NCBI RefSeq assembly: GCF_025950085.1
Contig: NZ_JAPDDS010000001.1
Coordinates: forward strand, 496,001 to 560,000
Direction of reading: 5' to 3'
Length of the DNA stretch: 64,000 bases
Source of the DNA: Luteolibacter flavescens
Lineage (GTDB): Bacteria > Verrucomicrobiota > Verrucomicrobiia > Verrucomicrobiales > Akkermansiaceae
Shown in pieces: positions 50,373 to 60,056 of this stretch (position 1 is its first letter; every line of letters begins with the position of its first letter). The position numbers and the translations under genes were made by a program. The notes under the pieces were generated by a model. That model saw only the letters and a list, made by a program, of their open reading frames with translations, ran no database searches and was not told where the DNA came from.

Positions 50373-51113
50373 TTATTTCAGGGCTTCTCCGAGGAACTGT
50401 AACAGCATCGCCATGCAGATCCGTGCCAAGGCAGGGTTGTAACGCGGCCCCTCGTCCCGCAGGAAGGCGTGCGCGGCATTGAATTCATGCCATTCAAAGT
50501 GGCGGCCGCTTTCTTCCAAGCGGGCATGAATGAGCTCCCTGCCCTCGCGCGGGATATGCGGATCCTGCCGGCCCCAGACGAAGAGCATGCGCGCGTCGAG
50601 ATCACCGATCCGCTTGAGCGTGTCGTCGCTCTTCCCCGCGCCGAGCGTGGCGGAATGAACGTCAGTGGGATAGAAGCATGCCACCGCCGAGATGCCGTCG
50701 TGGAATCCGGAGCGCAGCGAGAGATGGCCGCCGAGGCAGACGCCATGGCTGGCGATCTTGCCTGTGCAGGACTCGTGTGCCTGCAGCCACTTCACCAACA
50801 CGTCCACATCCTCATCGTAGGAGTCGAGTTCCTTGGTGAACTTCAGCTCATTGCCACGGTCGGAGCCCGCCTGATCGTAGGCGAGAACGCAGCCGAGTGG
50901 CTCAAATTCATGATACACCTCCGGCACCGCGACCAGACACCCCTCGCCTGCCAAGGCAGCAGCCATCCGGCGGATGGGCCCGGTGACCTGAAAGATCTCC
51001 GAGAAAAAAATCACCGCCGGATACTTGCCTTCACCGGTCGGCGTGAAAGTGTGCACGCGCATCGCGCCGCGGGTGGTGGTCAGGTCGGTGAATCCTTCGG
51101 TCAGCGTGGCCAT
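50373..51113 (-). CDS. Dienelactone hydrolase-family protein
   Basis: The 246-residue alpha/beta hydrolase has the Cys nucleophile in SHGVCLGGHLS, the catalytic Asp in WGRQDPHIP, and His in AAHAFLRDEG. ATG 51113 (MATLTEGFTDLTTTRG) is the usual start for this group; the longer open frame is not needed. Its natural substrate is uncertain; dienelactones are only one possibility. Confidence 0.85.
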   Translation of the reverse strand: MATLTEGFTDLTTTRGAMRVHTFTPTGEGKYPAVIFFSEIFQVTGPIRRMAAALAGEGCLVAVPEVYHEFEPLGCVLAYDQAGSDRGNELKFTKELDSYDEDVDVLVKWLQAHESCTGKIASHGVCLGGHLSLRSGFHDGISAVACFYPTDVHSATLGAGKSDDTLKRIGDLDARMLFVWGRQDPHIPREGRELIHARLEESGRHFEWHEFNAAHAFLRDEGPRYNPALARICMAMLLQFLGEALK

Positions 51114-51243
51114 GGTCGGGAGCAACCTTGGCTGGCGATCCCGAGCGGGTGAAGGGGAAAGCCGGTCACTGACACCGCTCGCTTGCAAGTCGTTGCGGCC
51201 CGTTCAGGATGCCGCTGATTTGGAAAAGGATCGAGATTCAGCG

Positions 51244-51570
51244 ATGGGAACAAAGCGACTGCTCTTCCTCTGCTCGCGCAACCGCCTGCGCAGTCCCACC
51301 GCGGAGGCGATCTTTGCCCGCGACGGGATCGAGACCGATTCCGCGGGGCTCAGTCCGGACGCGGAGGTGATCCTCAGCGACGAGCAGATCGAGTGGGCGG
51401 ACCTGATCCTCGTGATGGAGACCAGCCACCGGGTGCGGCTCAATCGCGACTACGGACGCCATCTGAAGGGCAAGCGCATCGTGGTGCTCGGCATCCCGGA
51501 CCGCTACGATTTCATGGAGCCCGCGCTGGTCTCGTTGCTTGAGGTACGATGTGCCCGTCACGTCACTTGA
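51244..51570 (+). CDS. Low-molecular-weight protein tyrosine phosphatase-like protein
   Basis: The 108-residue product has the P-loop CSRNRLRSPT (Cys10, Arg16) and EADLILVM-like strand WADLILVMETSHRVR. The late acidic position (IPDRYDFMEP) probably replaces the general acid of the classical DPY motif. The short form is typical of a subgroup annotated as LMW-PTP-like. Activity is not proven. Confidence 0.8.
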   Translation: MGTKRLLFLCSRNRLRSPTAEAIFARDGIETDSAGLSPDAEVILSDEQIEWADLILVMETSHRVRLNRDYGRHLKGKRIVVLGIPDRYDFMEPALVSLLEVRCARHVT

Positions 51571-51733
51571 GGAAGGCCGTCCGCACGCAGGGGCGGCCAT
51601 GACGCGATCGATAGACCTCTGCTCTTCAACCCCGCTTCGGGCCCGAAGTCTCGCAATTTTGCCGAAAAGTTAAATTCCGCTTACTCCAGACACAAATCAC
51701 TAAACCTTTGTCGCTTCTGGTCGTAACTCTACC

Positions 51734-53071
51734 GTGAAGCCATCCATCCTCTCCTGCGCCGCCCTGCTGGCGGTCGCCCCCTCCCTGCTGGCTGCGGCCG
51801 AAGTGACCAAGGGCCACCGCCCCTCCGACTTCGGCTTCAAGCTCGATCCCGTTCTTCCACCCGCGATCAACGACGCAGCGGCCAAGGCCACCTTTTCCAT
51901 CATCGATGGTGAGAAGGACGGCAACAGCCCCGATCTCGCCGTGCTCAAGGACGGCAAGGTCCCGACCGGCGAGGACCAGCCCGCCGCGAACTTCTTCTTC
52001 GGCGGCGATGGCGGACGGATCGGTGTCGATCTCGGGGACGTCATTTCCGTGAAGAGCGTGGCCAGCTACTCTTGGCACGGTGAGAACCGCGGCCCGCAGG
52101 TTTACAAGCTCTACGCCGCTGACGGGAAGGCGGAGGGCTTCAATGCCACGCCGAAGAAGGGCACCGACCCGAAGAGCGTCGGCTGGACGCTGCTGGCCGA
52201 GGTGGACACCCGCCCGCGGACCGGCAATGGCGGTGGCCAACACGGAGCCGAGATCGCGAACCGGGGCGGCAAGCCGCTCGGCGACTACCGGCACCTGCTC
52301 TTTGACGTCTCCAAGACCTCCGAGCGTGGCTTTGCGAACACCTTCTTCAGCGAGATCGACGTGATCGATGCGAAGCAATCCGACCTGCAACGCATCAAGC
52401 CGATCGAAAAGATCGTGAAGAACTACCGCTCGAAGGACGGGAAGTTCCGCTACACCATCGACAGCACGAAGGCACCGGCACTGACCGAGTGGAGCGAGAA
52501 AGAACTGCTGCCCGTGATCGAGGAGTGGTATCCCAAGCTCGTCGCCATGATGCCGAGCGACGGCTACCGCGCTCCGGATCAGGTACTCTTCGAGTATCGC
52601 GATGACATGGGCGGCACGCCTGCCTACGCGATCGGCAACCGCATCGCTCTCAGCGCCCCGTGGTACAAGGGCCAGCTCACGAACGAGGCGAAGGGCTGCG
52701 CCGTCCACGAGATGGGCCACGTGGTGCAGAACTACTGGCGCGCCCGCCAGACGAACCGCAATCCGAAGGACACCCCGGGCTGGGTGACCGAGGGTATCTG
52801 CGACTACATCCGCTGGTTCCTCTACGAACCGCAGAGCCGTGGTGCCCACGTCCGCGACGTGCGCCAGGCGAAGTATGACGCCAGCTACCGCACCACCGCG
52901 AACTTCCTCGACTGGGTCATCAAGGAGAAGGACAAGGACCTCCTCAAGAAGCTCAACGCCGCCGCCCGCGAAGGCCGCTACGAGGAAAAGCTCTGGAAGG
53001 ACTGGACCGGCCTGACCGTCCAGGAACTCGGCGAGGAGTGGAAGAAGGCCGTCGCCGACGGCAAGCGCTGA
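51734..53071 (+). CDS. Secreted metallopeptidase of the basic secretory protein (BSP) family
   Basis: The 445-residue product starts at GTG 51734 with a signal peptide. Residues about 25-205 look like a beta-sandwich discoidin-type domain (DLGDVISVKSVASYSWHGEN). The C-terminal BSP domain carries the zinc site HEMGH (325-329), then GWVTEGICDYIRWF. It resembles plant and bacterial secreted peptidases that may act on proteins in the medium. A hairpin terminator follows. Confidence 0.85.
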   Translation: MKPSILSCAALLAVAPSLLAAAEVTKGHRPSDFGFKLDPVLPPAINDAAAKATFSIIDGEKDGNSPDLAVLKDGKVPTGEDQPAANFFFGGDGGRIGVDLGDVISVKSVASYSWHGENRGPQVYKLYAADGKAEGFNATPKKGTDPKSVGWTLLAEVDTRPRTGNGGGQHGAEIANRGGKPLGDYRHLLFDVSKTSERGFANTFFSEIDVIDAKQSDLQRIKPIEKIVKNYRSKDGKFRYTIDSTKAPALTEWSEKELLPVIEEWYPKLVAMMPSDGYRAPDQVLFEYRDDMGGTPAYAIGNRIALSAPWYKGQLTNEAKGCAVHEMGHVVQNYWRARQTNRNPKDTPGWVTEGICDYIRWFLYEPQSRGAHVRDVRQAKYDASYRTTANFLDWVIKEKDKDLLKKLNAAAREGRYEEKLWKDWTGLTVQELGEEWKKAVADGKR

Positions 53072-53102
53072 GTCCCCTCACCGCTCATCCGACTGATCTG
53101 CC

Positions 53103-53136
53103 AAGGACCTCGCCCGAATCTCGGGCGGGGTCCTTT
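53103..53136. terminator. Strong terminator between the BSP peptidase and maf genes
   Basis: A 15-bp stem with one G-T pair (53103-53117 with 53121-53135) and a 3-base loop. It lies between converging genes, with a short T-run on the plus side, and serves mainly the peptidase gene. Confidence 0.85.
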
Positions 53137-53690
53137 CAGTTTCCGCGCAGCACCTCCACCAACCTCGGCACCGGCAGGCCCATGACATTGTCGAAGGCAC
53201 CGTCGATGCCCTCGACGATCATTTCCCCGCTGTCCTGGATGCCGTAGGCGCCCGCCTTGTCGAGAGGGTTCGTCTTCCCGAAGTAGGCGGTGATCGTCTC
53301 TTCATCGAGCACCCGGAAGCGGACGGCGGTGAGTTCGTGGAATCGCACGACCCTCCCCCCCGGAAAGACGACACAGACACCGGTGCACACGGTGTGCGCG
53401 CGGCCGCTGAGCTTCCGCAGCATCGCCCGGGCGGCCTCCAGGTCGCGAGGTTTTCCCAGCGGTTCGCCATCGATGTAAACGAGCGTGTCCGCGCCGATCA
53501 CCGCGGCCTCGGGATGATCTGCGGCAATGTCGAGCGCTTTCAGCTCGGCATTCTTTTCACACAGCACGTCGAGCGGGATCGAGGCATCGTGGATCTCCTC
53601 CGCCGGGGAAGGCACGACTTCAAAGCTCACACCCGCCGCGGAGAGAAGTTCGCGCCGCCGAGGGGAAGCCGATGCCAGGATCACATTCAT
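53136..53690 (-). CDS. maf: Maf-like nucleotide pyrophosphatase
   Basis: The 184-residue product has the N-terminal ILASASPRRRELLSAAG, IGADTLVYIDGEPLGKP, and SGEMIVEGIDGAFDNVMGLP. Maf enzymes hydrolyse noncanonical or modified nucleoside triphosphates (dTTP/UTP type) to prevent their incorporation. The stop is just beyond the shared terminator. Confidence 0.93.
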   Translation of the reverse strand: MNVILASASPRRRELLSAAGVSFEVVPSPAEEIHDASIPLDVLCEKNAELKALDIAADHPEAAVIGADTLVYIDGEPLGKPRDLEAARAMLRKLSGRAHTVCTGVCVVFPGGRVVRFHELTAVRFRVLDEETITAYFGKTNPLDKAGAYGIQDSGEMIVEGIDGAFDNVMGLPVPRLVEVLRGN

Positions 53691-53815
53691 GCGCCGGGTC
53701 TAACGGCCAGACCTCACATTGCAAATCCGCTTCTCACCAAATCTCCTCCGGAAATGCCATCACCGGCTGCTGGCTGAACTGGAACTCCACACGCCATCCA
53801 AGACTTTCTTGCGGG

Positions 53816-55291
53816 CTAAGCGAGGAATCCCGGGATGATCTTCGCAGGCTTCACGCCGGTGAGCTTCTGGTCGAGGCCTTGGAACGGGAATGCGAGCCGC
53901 TGGTGCTCGAAGCCGAAGAGGTGTAGCAGCGTCGCGTGGAAGTCCCGGAGATGCACCGGATCCGAGGCGACGTGGTAGCCCATGTCGTCCGTCTCGCCGT
54001 AGGTGAAGCCCGGTTTCACTCCGGCCCCCGCCATCCAGATGGTGAAAGCATTCGGATTGTGGTCTCGGCCCGTGTAGCGGTTGCCATCGCCGCCGCCACG
54101 GTTTTCCTGCATCGGCGTGCGGCCGAATTCCCCGCCCCAGACGACTAGGGTGTCCTCCAGCATGCCGCGCTGTTCCAGATCCGTGAGCAGCGCCGCGATG
54201 GGCCTGTCGATGTCATGGCACTTCTTCACGAAGCCGTCGTTGAGTGCCTCGGAGGCATTCGAGCCATGGGAATCCCAGCCCCAGTCGAAGAGCTGGATGA
54301 AGCGCACGCCGGACTCGGCGAGACGGCGCGCAAGCAGGCAATTGTTAGCAAACGAATCCTTGCCCGGCTCCGTGCCATACATCTCGTGGATGTGCGCCGG
54401 CTCGTCCTCGATGCTCATCACTTCCGGCACGGAGACCTGCATGCGGTAGGCCATCTCATACTGGGCGATGCGCGTGACGGTCTCCGGATCGCCGAAGTCC
54501 TGATGCGATTTCGCATTGAGCTTCGCCAGCGTATCGAGCGCGGCCCGGCGAACCTCGCGATTGATGCCCGCGGGATTGGTCGTATTGAGGATGGGATCGC
54601 CAGCCGAGCGGCACTGCACTCCCTGATAGACGGATGGCAGGAAGCCGCTGCCCCATAGCGACGCACCCGCGCGGGGAAACCGCCCGCCCGAAATGAGGAC
54701 CATGAAGCCCGGCAGATTCTGATTCTCCGTGCCGAGGCCCCACGTGAGCCAGGAGCCCATGGCCGGGTAGCCGAGGTTCTGGTTGCCCGTGTGGAGGAGG
54801 AGCTGCGCCGGGCCGTGATTGAACTGGTCCGTCTGCATCGTGCGGATGAAGCACAACTTGTCCACGTGCTTCGCCAGTTCCGGGAGACGGTCGGAAACCC
54901 ATGCGCCGCACTGCCCGTGCTGCTTGAATTCGAATTGCGGTCCAAGCATCTTCGGCACTCCCTGGATGAAGGCGAAGCGCTGGCCTTCCAGATACTCCTG
55001 CGGGCACTCCTTGCCATTGTACTTCGCTAGCACCGGCTTGTAGTCGAAGAGTTCGAGCTGGCTCGGCGCGCCATCCATGTGCAGGTAGATGATGCGCTTC
55101 GCTTTTGGCGCGAATGATGGCAGCAGCGGGGCAAGCGGAACCGAGGGATCATGGGAGATCTTCAGCTTTCCAGCCGCACCGGAGATCCCTTGTGCCGCGA
55201 GCCACAGCCCGCCGATGCCCCCGGGGCAATCGCGCAGGAAGCGGCGGCGGGTGACGTGCCGGAGTCGTTCGGTCTGAAGATCGGGGAACAT
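53816..55291 (-). CDS. DUF1501 protein with Tat signal
   Basis: The 491-residue product has a twin-arginine signal RRRFLRDCPGG (from 15) and then a sulfatase-like fold of the DUF1501 family: FLHMDGAPSQLELFDYKP-type start (here IYLHMDGAPSQ), LFDWGWDSHGSNASE, and VVWGGEFGRTP. It is the last gene of the ECF/FecR/DUF1549 operon; in this phylum DUF1501 and DUF1549/1553 genes are usually paired. The substrate is unknown. It has an 8-base gap to the preceding gene. Confidence 0.9.
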   Translation of the reverse strand: MFPDLQTERLRHVTRRRFLRDCPGGIGGLWLAAQGISGAAGKLKISHDPSVPLAPLLPSFAPKAKRIIYLHMDGAPSQLELFDYKPVLAKYNGKECPQEYLEGQRFAFIQGVPKMLGPQFEFKQHGQCGAWVSDRLPELAKHVDKLCFIRTMQTDQFNHGPAQLLLHTGNQNLGYPAMGSWLTWGLGTENQNLPGFMVLISGGRFPRAGASLWGSGFLPSVYQGVQCRSAGDPILNTTNPAGINREVRRAALDTLAKLNAKSHQDFGDPETVTRIAQYEMAYRMQVSVPEVMSIEDEPAHIHEMYGTEPGKDSFANNCLLARRLAESGVRFIQLFDWGWDSHGSNASEALNDGFVKKCHDIDRPIAALLTDLEQRGMLEDTLVVWGGEFGRTPMQENRGGGDGNRYTGRDHNPNAFTIWMAGAGVKPGFTYGETDDMGYHVASDPVHLRDFHATLLHLFGFEHQRLAFPFQGLDQKLTGVKPAKIIPGFLA

Positions 55292-55299
55292 GGCGTGAT

Positions 55300-58176
55300 T
55301 CAGCGGATCAGGGCTTCATCGAGATTGAGCAATACGGAGGCGACCACCGTGTAGGCCGCGCCGTCGGGCGTGCCCGCCATCCCTTTCATCAGGTCGGGAT
55401 CCGCGGCATAGTCCTTCTCAAGCTTCAGGAAGAGCGTGCGCAGCTCGGCGAGACGATCAGGGGTGATCGCCCGCGATGTCGCCGTGCGATAGCCAGCCGA
55501 GAGCCGGGCATCGGTGTCACCGGTGGTGCCGTATTTCATCAGGCGGGCGAGGCCCTTCGAGCACTCGTGGAAGGCAGGATCATTCAGCACCGCGAGCGCT
55601 TGCAGCGGGGTATTCGAGAGAATGCGGCGCTTCGAGCAAAGTTCACGCGAGGGAGCATCAAAGGTGGCCAGCGTGGGATACGGAATACTACGTTTCCAGT
55701 AGACATACACGGACCGGCTGTAGCGCCCGGGATTCCCCTCCGCCGGAGTCGTCCACCGGTCCCCGGAGTCGAAGGGCTTCCACACGCCGGACGGCAGCGG
55801 CGGATTCGTAGGCGGACCGCCATCCCGATGTGCGATGAGACCTGCCACGGAGAGTGCATGATCGCGGGCCATCTCACCGGTGAGGCGCTGCCGCGGACCG
55901 CGGGTGACCAGCCGATTGTCCGCATCGCGCTCGGCAATCCCTGCGGAGATGGTCGCGTCCTGTCGGTAGGCCGCGCTGCTCACCAGTTCGCGCAGCAGGG
56001 ACTTCATGCTCCATTTCATCCCGGTTTGGAAGCGCACGGCCAACGTGTCCAGCAGCTCGGGATGCGTCGGTCGCTCACCCGCGGAGCCGAAGTCCTCGGG
56101 TGTGGGCACGATGCCCGTGCCGAAGAGCTCCAGCCAAAAGCGATTCACCGCCACGCGAGCGGTCAGCGGATTCTCCGGTGATGCCATCCAGCGTGCCATC
56201 GCGAGGCGGTCCGGCGTCGTGCCTGCCGGCATTGGCGGAAGAACCGACAGAGTCCCCGGCTTGTCGATGACCTCGCCCTTGTCGATCCAGTTGCCGCGGA
56301 TGAACTCCCGCGTCTCGCGGGCGAGATCCGGCGGCAGGTCGCTCATCACCGGTGTCGTCGTGAAAGGAATGCCGACCAGAGCCTTTCGGGTCTCGTCGAG
56401 TTCCTTCTTCATCGCCTCCACCCCGGCATCCGGAGTTGTCCACGCGACGTCATCCGTCAGGGCGATCCGCCCGCGCTTTGCGATGAGCGGGTAGGCTCCG
56501 CCCGCCGAATCGGTCGCGTGGGAAATCACGAATCTCAGCGTCGCTCCCTCCTGCAGATCCAGCGGCTCGCGCAGTGTCACGATGGCATGCCGTGGCTGAA
56601 AGATTTTCGTGTATTGGCCCCAGCCACGGTTCGATCCCTTGAGCGAGAGATTGGGATCAAATACCGGATGCGCCTCGTCCGCGATGATCTCCGCAAGCTG
56701 AACCGGAGAAACCACCCCATCCGGCCCCACGGCCTGCAACTCGATCTTCCGGATCATGGCACCCCACTCCGGCGTGTGGATCGCCGTTGCTTCATCGATG
56801 GGCCGGATCTCCAACCGGAAAGCGGTGAGCTTCTGGAGGGTCGCTGGCTTCGGAATGTCCAAGGTGTGGATCGCCCCGGCTGCCACATTGCCGACGGTGC
56901 GGAATTCCTCCACGCCATCGTGCTTCACGATCTCCAATTTTGCACGGCGACTGCTGCCGGTCATGCCCGCCGGATCCGTCCAAGACGAGCGTGAGGCGAC
57001 GCCGCGACGCGTCTCGTGCAACTGCTCCTCCATGCGCCGGATTTTGTCCTGCAATGCACCGGCCTCAGTATGTCGTGCCGGATCGAGTGGCACGCGCAGC
57101 ACCGGATGATTCTCCGGTACGTCATTGTCGGTGGCCTGGTTGAAGAAGGCCATGAACCGGAAATAGTCGCGGTGCTCGATGGGGTCGTAGGGATGGCTGT
57201 GGCATTGCACGCAACCCATCGTCACGCCCTGCCACACCTCCCAGGTCGTGGCGACCCGGTCCATCGTCGCGACCACGCGGAACTCTTCATCATCAGTGCC
57301 GCCTTCATTGTTCGCCTGCGTTAGCCTGTGAAAGGTGGTGGCGATCCGCTGGTCCAGCGTGGCATCCGGCAACAAGTCACCGGCAAGCTGCTCGATGGTG
57401 AACTGGTCGTAAGGCAGATCGCGGTTGAATGCGGAGATCAGCCAGTCCCGGTATTTCCAAACGTCGCGCCGGCTGTCGAGGCCCAGGCCTTCCGAGTCGG
57501 CGTAGCGGGCGAGGTCCATCCACACGCTTGCCCATCGCTCGCCGAATCGCGGGGAATCCAGCAGGCGGCTCACCTGCTTTTCATAGGCATCCGGCGACTC
57601 ATCCGCGGCAAAGGCATCCAGTTCGGCGAGCGAAGGAGGAAGACCTGTTAGATCAAGCGACAGCCTCCGCAGCAGCGCCGCCTTGTCCGCCTCTTTCGAA
57701 GGTTTCAAGCCCTCCTGCTCCATGCGGGCCAGCAGGAAGCGATCGACATCATTGCGCGGCCAGGTCGCGTCTTTCACCACCGGCGGGACATGCTCCACCG
57801 GCGGGACGAATGACCAATGCTCGCCCCACTTCGCGCCTTCCTGAATCCACTGCCGCAGGGTGGCGATCTCGGTGTCCGCGAGGCGCGGGCCGTGCTCGGG
57901 CTTCGGCATCACCTCGTCCGGATCTGTGGAAAGAATGCGAGCCATCATCTCCGATCCATCCGGGTCCCCCGGCACGATGATCGGCTTTCCCGAGTCCCCC
58001 TTGCCCAGTGCCTTCTCCCGATAGATGAAGGAGACATCGCCCGCTTCCTTCACGCCACCATGGCATGACGTGCAGTGGGCATTCAGCAGCGGGCGCACGT
58101 CCCGCGCGAAATCGACTTCGCCGTGAACGGGCAAGGCAAAGGTGGCAAGCGCCGGGAGGAGGGCTTTCGACATCAT
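55300..58176 (-). CDS. DUF1549/DUF1553 protein with cytochrome c domain
   Basis: The 958-residue product has a signal peptide and one haem motif CTSCHG (35-40) in a Planctomycete cytochrome-C domain. DUF1549 (WASVWMDLARYADSEG) and DUF1553 (AMARWMASPENPLTARVAVN, LLRELVSSAAYRQD) follow; between them is a carbohydrate-binding-like beta domain. It is secreted and probably works with the DUF1501 protein downstream. Its start overlaps the FecR-like stop (ATGA). Confidence 0.92.
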   Translation of the reverse strand: MMSKALLPALATFALPVHGEVDFARDVRPLLNAHCTSCHGGVKEAGDVSFIYREKALGKGDSGKPIIVPGDPDGSEMMARILSTDPDEVMPKPEHGPRLADTEIATLRQWIQEGAKWGEHWSFVPPVEHVPPVVKDATWPRNDVDRFLLARMEQEGLKPSKEADKAALLRRLSLDLTGLPPSLAELDAFAADESPDAYEKQVSRLLDSPRFGERWASVWMDLARYADSEGLGLDSRRDVWKYRDWLISAFNRDLPYDQFTIEQLAGDLLPDATLDQRIATTFHRLTQANNEGGTDDEEFRVVATMDRVATTWEVWQGVTMGCVQCHSHPYDPIEHRDYFRFMAFFNQATDNDVPENHPVLRVPLDPARHTEAGALQDKIRRMEEQLHETRRGVASRSSWTDPAGMTGSSRRAKLEIVKHDGVEEFRTVGNVAAGAIHTLDIPKPATLQKLTAFRLEIRPIDEATAIHTPEWGAMIRKIELQAVGPDGVVSPVQLAEIIADEAHPVFDPNLSLKGSNRGWGQYTKIFQPRHAIVTLREPLDLQEGATLRFVISHATDSAGGAYPLIAKRGRIALTDDVAWTTPDAGVEAMKKELDETRKALVGIPFTTTPVMSDLPPDLARETREFIRGNWIDKGEVIDKPGTLSVLPPMPAGTTPDRLAMARWMASPENPLTARVAVNRFWLELFGTGIVPTPEDFGSAGERPTHPELLDTLAVRFQTGMKWSMKSLLRELVSSAAYRQDATISAGIAERDADNRLVTRGPRQRLTGEMARDHALSVAGLIAHRDGGPPTNPPLPSGVWKPFDSGDRWTTPAEGNPGRYSRSVYVYWKRSIPYPTLATFDAPSRELCSKRRILSNTPLQALAVLNDPAFHECSKGLARLMKYGTTGDTDARLSAGYRTATSRAITPDRLAELRTLFLKLEKDYAADPDLMKGMAGTPDGAAYTVVASVLLNLDEALIR

Positions 58177-59471
58177 TCGGCAAAGATGCGGATTTCATTC
58201 AATCCCCCGCCTTGGCACGGGTGATCGGCGGTTCGCTTCGTGTGGCGATAGTGGCCCGTCACCACGAGCTTCACATAGCGGGCTTCGACCTGAGCGAAAG
58301 AGAAGTCATGGAAGGGAAACGCGGAACCCTTCGATTCATTCACACGAGGCAACTCGCCTTCGGCCAGGGGGAAGAATGACTTGTTATCGAGCGAACCGAG
58401 CAGCGCGAAACTCGCGACTCCGCGATCATTGATGCCGCGGTTGCTTGTGTTCTGCAGGGAGATCCTGCCGACCATTTCGGGTTGCAAGAGGTCCACGGTG
58501 AATTCCCCGCTCTCGCCATCCGGGGCGAGCCAGAAGGACCAATCGCCCGGCACGCCGCTGTCGTTCAGGCGACCGTCTGTTAGATTGTCCGGCGGGAAGA
58601 TCGAGCCGTGCGGACGGGTGCAGTATCCCTGGCTGAAGACCGGCTTACGGAATGCCAGGTTCCCCTCCGTCGAGGACTGCCCTGGCAATTGCCGCACATG
58701 ATTGACCAGCATCACGGGCGACTCATCCAGATCCGCGAGCAGCCTTGGCTTTCCATCGTCCCGAACCAGCACGCGGCTCTCGCCGTCGGTCAGGCGAGTC
58801 TTCGTCGCCTCGATCTCGACCTCTCCCTTGAAAACCTCCGTGAGCACCACCGGGGTCATGCCATCGCTGCCGACCGCGAGGCCGAATTCCGTGCCGAGGT
58901 CAACGAAGCGCCCGCCTGGAGTATCGATGCGGAATCCTTCCGCACCATCCGGCGTGTGAACCGATGCACGACCATGCAGCACCGACAGCGCCTCCTTCTC
59001 ATCGAGACGGAAGCGACATGGCGCCTCCAGCGTCACATTCGCGCCGCTGGGGAAGCCGACACGCACGAAACCGCGGGTGATCTCCAAGGGCACGGCTACC
59101 GGGAGACGGCCCGCCTCAGGAGCGGAGGATCCCTCCGCCCATGTCACCCCGCGGGTCTCCAGAACATTCGCAACCGGTCCCCGGGGACGGAGAGCCAGAT
59201 AAGAAAGGCCTCCGGCAAGGATCGCCACCGCTGCCGCCACGCTGGCCCATCGACCGGGAAACTTGGTCACTTTCGCTGGCGGAGGAGCTTCGAAATAGGA
59301 TGGAGAGGCCGCCTTGCGGGAGAGCGCCGCATGAATCGCCGCGACACGCCGGTACCGCGCGCGGGCGGCGGGATCTGATGCCAGCACCGAGTTCAATTCC
59401 GCACGCTCGGAATCACCGAGGCTTCCCTCGAAGAGCGCATGCAGCAGGAGATCGAGACGGTCTTCCTTCAT
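58173..59471 (-). CDS. FecR-like anti-sigma/regulatory membrane protein
   Basis: The 432-residue product has an N-terminal helical anti-sigma-like region (MKEDRLDLLLHALFEGSLGD), one membrane segment (about 74-90, WASVAAAVAILAGGLSYLAL), a FecR domain (VDLGTEFGLAVGSDG, then VLTEVFKGEVEI), and a C-terminal discoidin-like beta domain. It probably holds the sigma factor encoded just upstream inactive until an outside signal. Both its ends overlap neighbours by ATGA. Confidence 0.85.
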   Translation of the reverse strand: MKEDRLDLLLHALFEGSLGDSERAELNSVLASDPAARARYRRVAAIHAALSRKAASPSYFEAPPPAKVTKFPGRWASVAAAVAILAGGLSYLALRPRGPVANVLETRGVTWAEGSSAPEAGRLPVAVPLEITRGFVRVGFPSGANVTLEAPCRFRLDEKEALSVLHGRASVHTPDGAEGFRIDTPGGRFVDLGTEFGLAVGSDGMTPVVLTEVFKGEVEIEATKTRLTDGESRVLVRDDGKPRLLADLDESPVMLVNHVRQLPGQSSTEGNLAFRKPVFSQGYCTRPHGSIFPPDNLTDGRLNDSGVPGDWSFWLAPDGESGEFTVDLLQPEMVGRISLQNTSNRGINDRGVASFALLGSLDNKSFFPLAEGELPRVNESKGSAFPFHDFSFAQVEARYVKLVVTGHYRHTKRTADHPCQGGGLNEIRIFAE

Positions 59472-59992
59472 GGCGTGGCAAGTTTGCGTTCGATGCAGGT
59501 CTCCAGGGCCTTCCGAATGCGCATCAGCGCGAGAGACAGGGCGGTCGGTGTCTGCTTGCGCTCGGTTGCCAGATCCTGCACGGAGGCACCGGGAGCATAG
59601 CGGGCTAGGATCAAGCGGCGGTTGGTTTCGGAAAGTTCGCCGAGGCACCTCTCCAGCGCCGCATCCAGGTCACCCTCGCGCGCGTCCTGCTCGCGATGCT
59701 CCACCGCGAGCAACTCGACCAGCAAGTCATCGAAAACGTGGCGATCCCGCCCCGAGTCGCGGCGCGCCGCTTTCACCTGATACCACGCGATCGTCAGCGC
59801 CCATGGCAGGAAAGGCTGGGCTGCATCATATTCGGAGGCCTTTCGCCAGAGGACCAGATTGGTCTCCTGCAACACATCATCCGCCAGCATCCGGTCCGGC
59901 AGCAGAGACAGGATGTAGCGATGAATCTCCGGCTGATGCCGGGCGATCAGGCCCACGATCCTCTCCTCGGCGCTATGTGGTTCTGCGGACAT
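59468..59992 (-). CDS. ECF RNA polymerase sigma factor (Rhodopirellula/Verrucomicrobium type)
   Basis: The 174-residue sigma factor has region 2 (HRYILSLLPDRMLADDVLQE and NLVLWRKASEYD) and region 4 (LSETNRRLILARYAPGASVQ with TPTALSLALMRIRKAL). It is the first gene of the four-gene operon and probably drives its own expression. The stop overlaps the FecR-like start. Confidence 0.92.
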   Translation of the reverse strand: MSAEPHSAEERIVGLIARHQPEIHRYILSLLPDRMLADDVLQETNLVLWRKASEYDAAQPFLPWALTIAWYQVKAARRDSGRDRHVFDDLLVELLAVEHREQDAREGDLDAALERCLGELSETNRRLILARYAPGASVQDLATERKQTPTALSLALMRIRKALETCIERKLATP

Positions 59993-60056
59993 CTCCGCAG
60001 GAAATTACCAGCCGCCGGGCAAATCTTTCGCGGAAATTTTCATCCGCCTCACCGGA

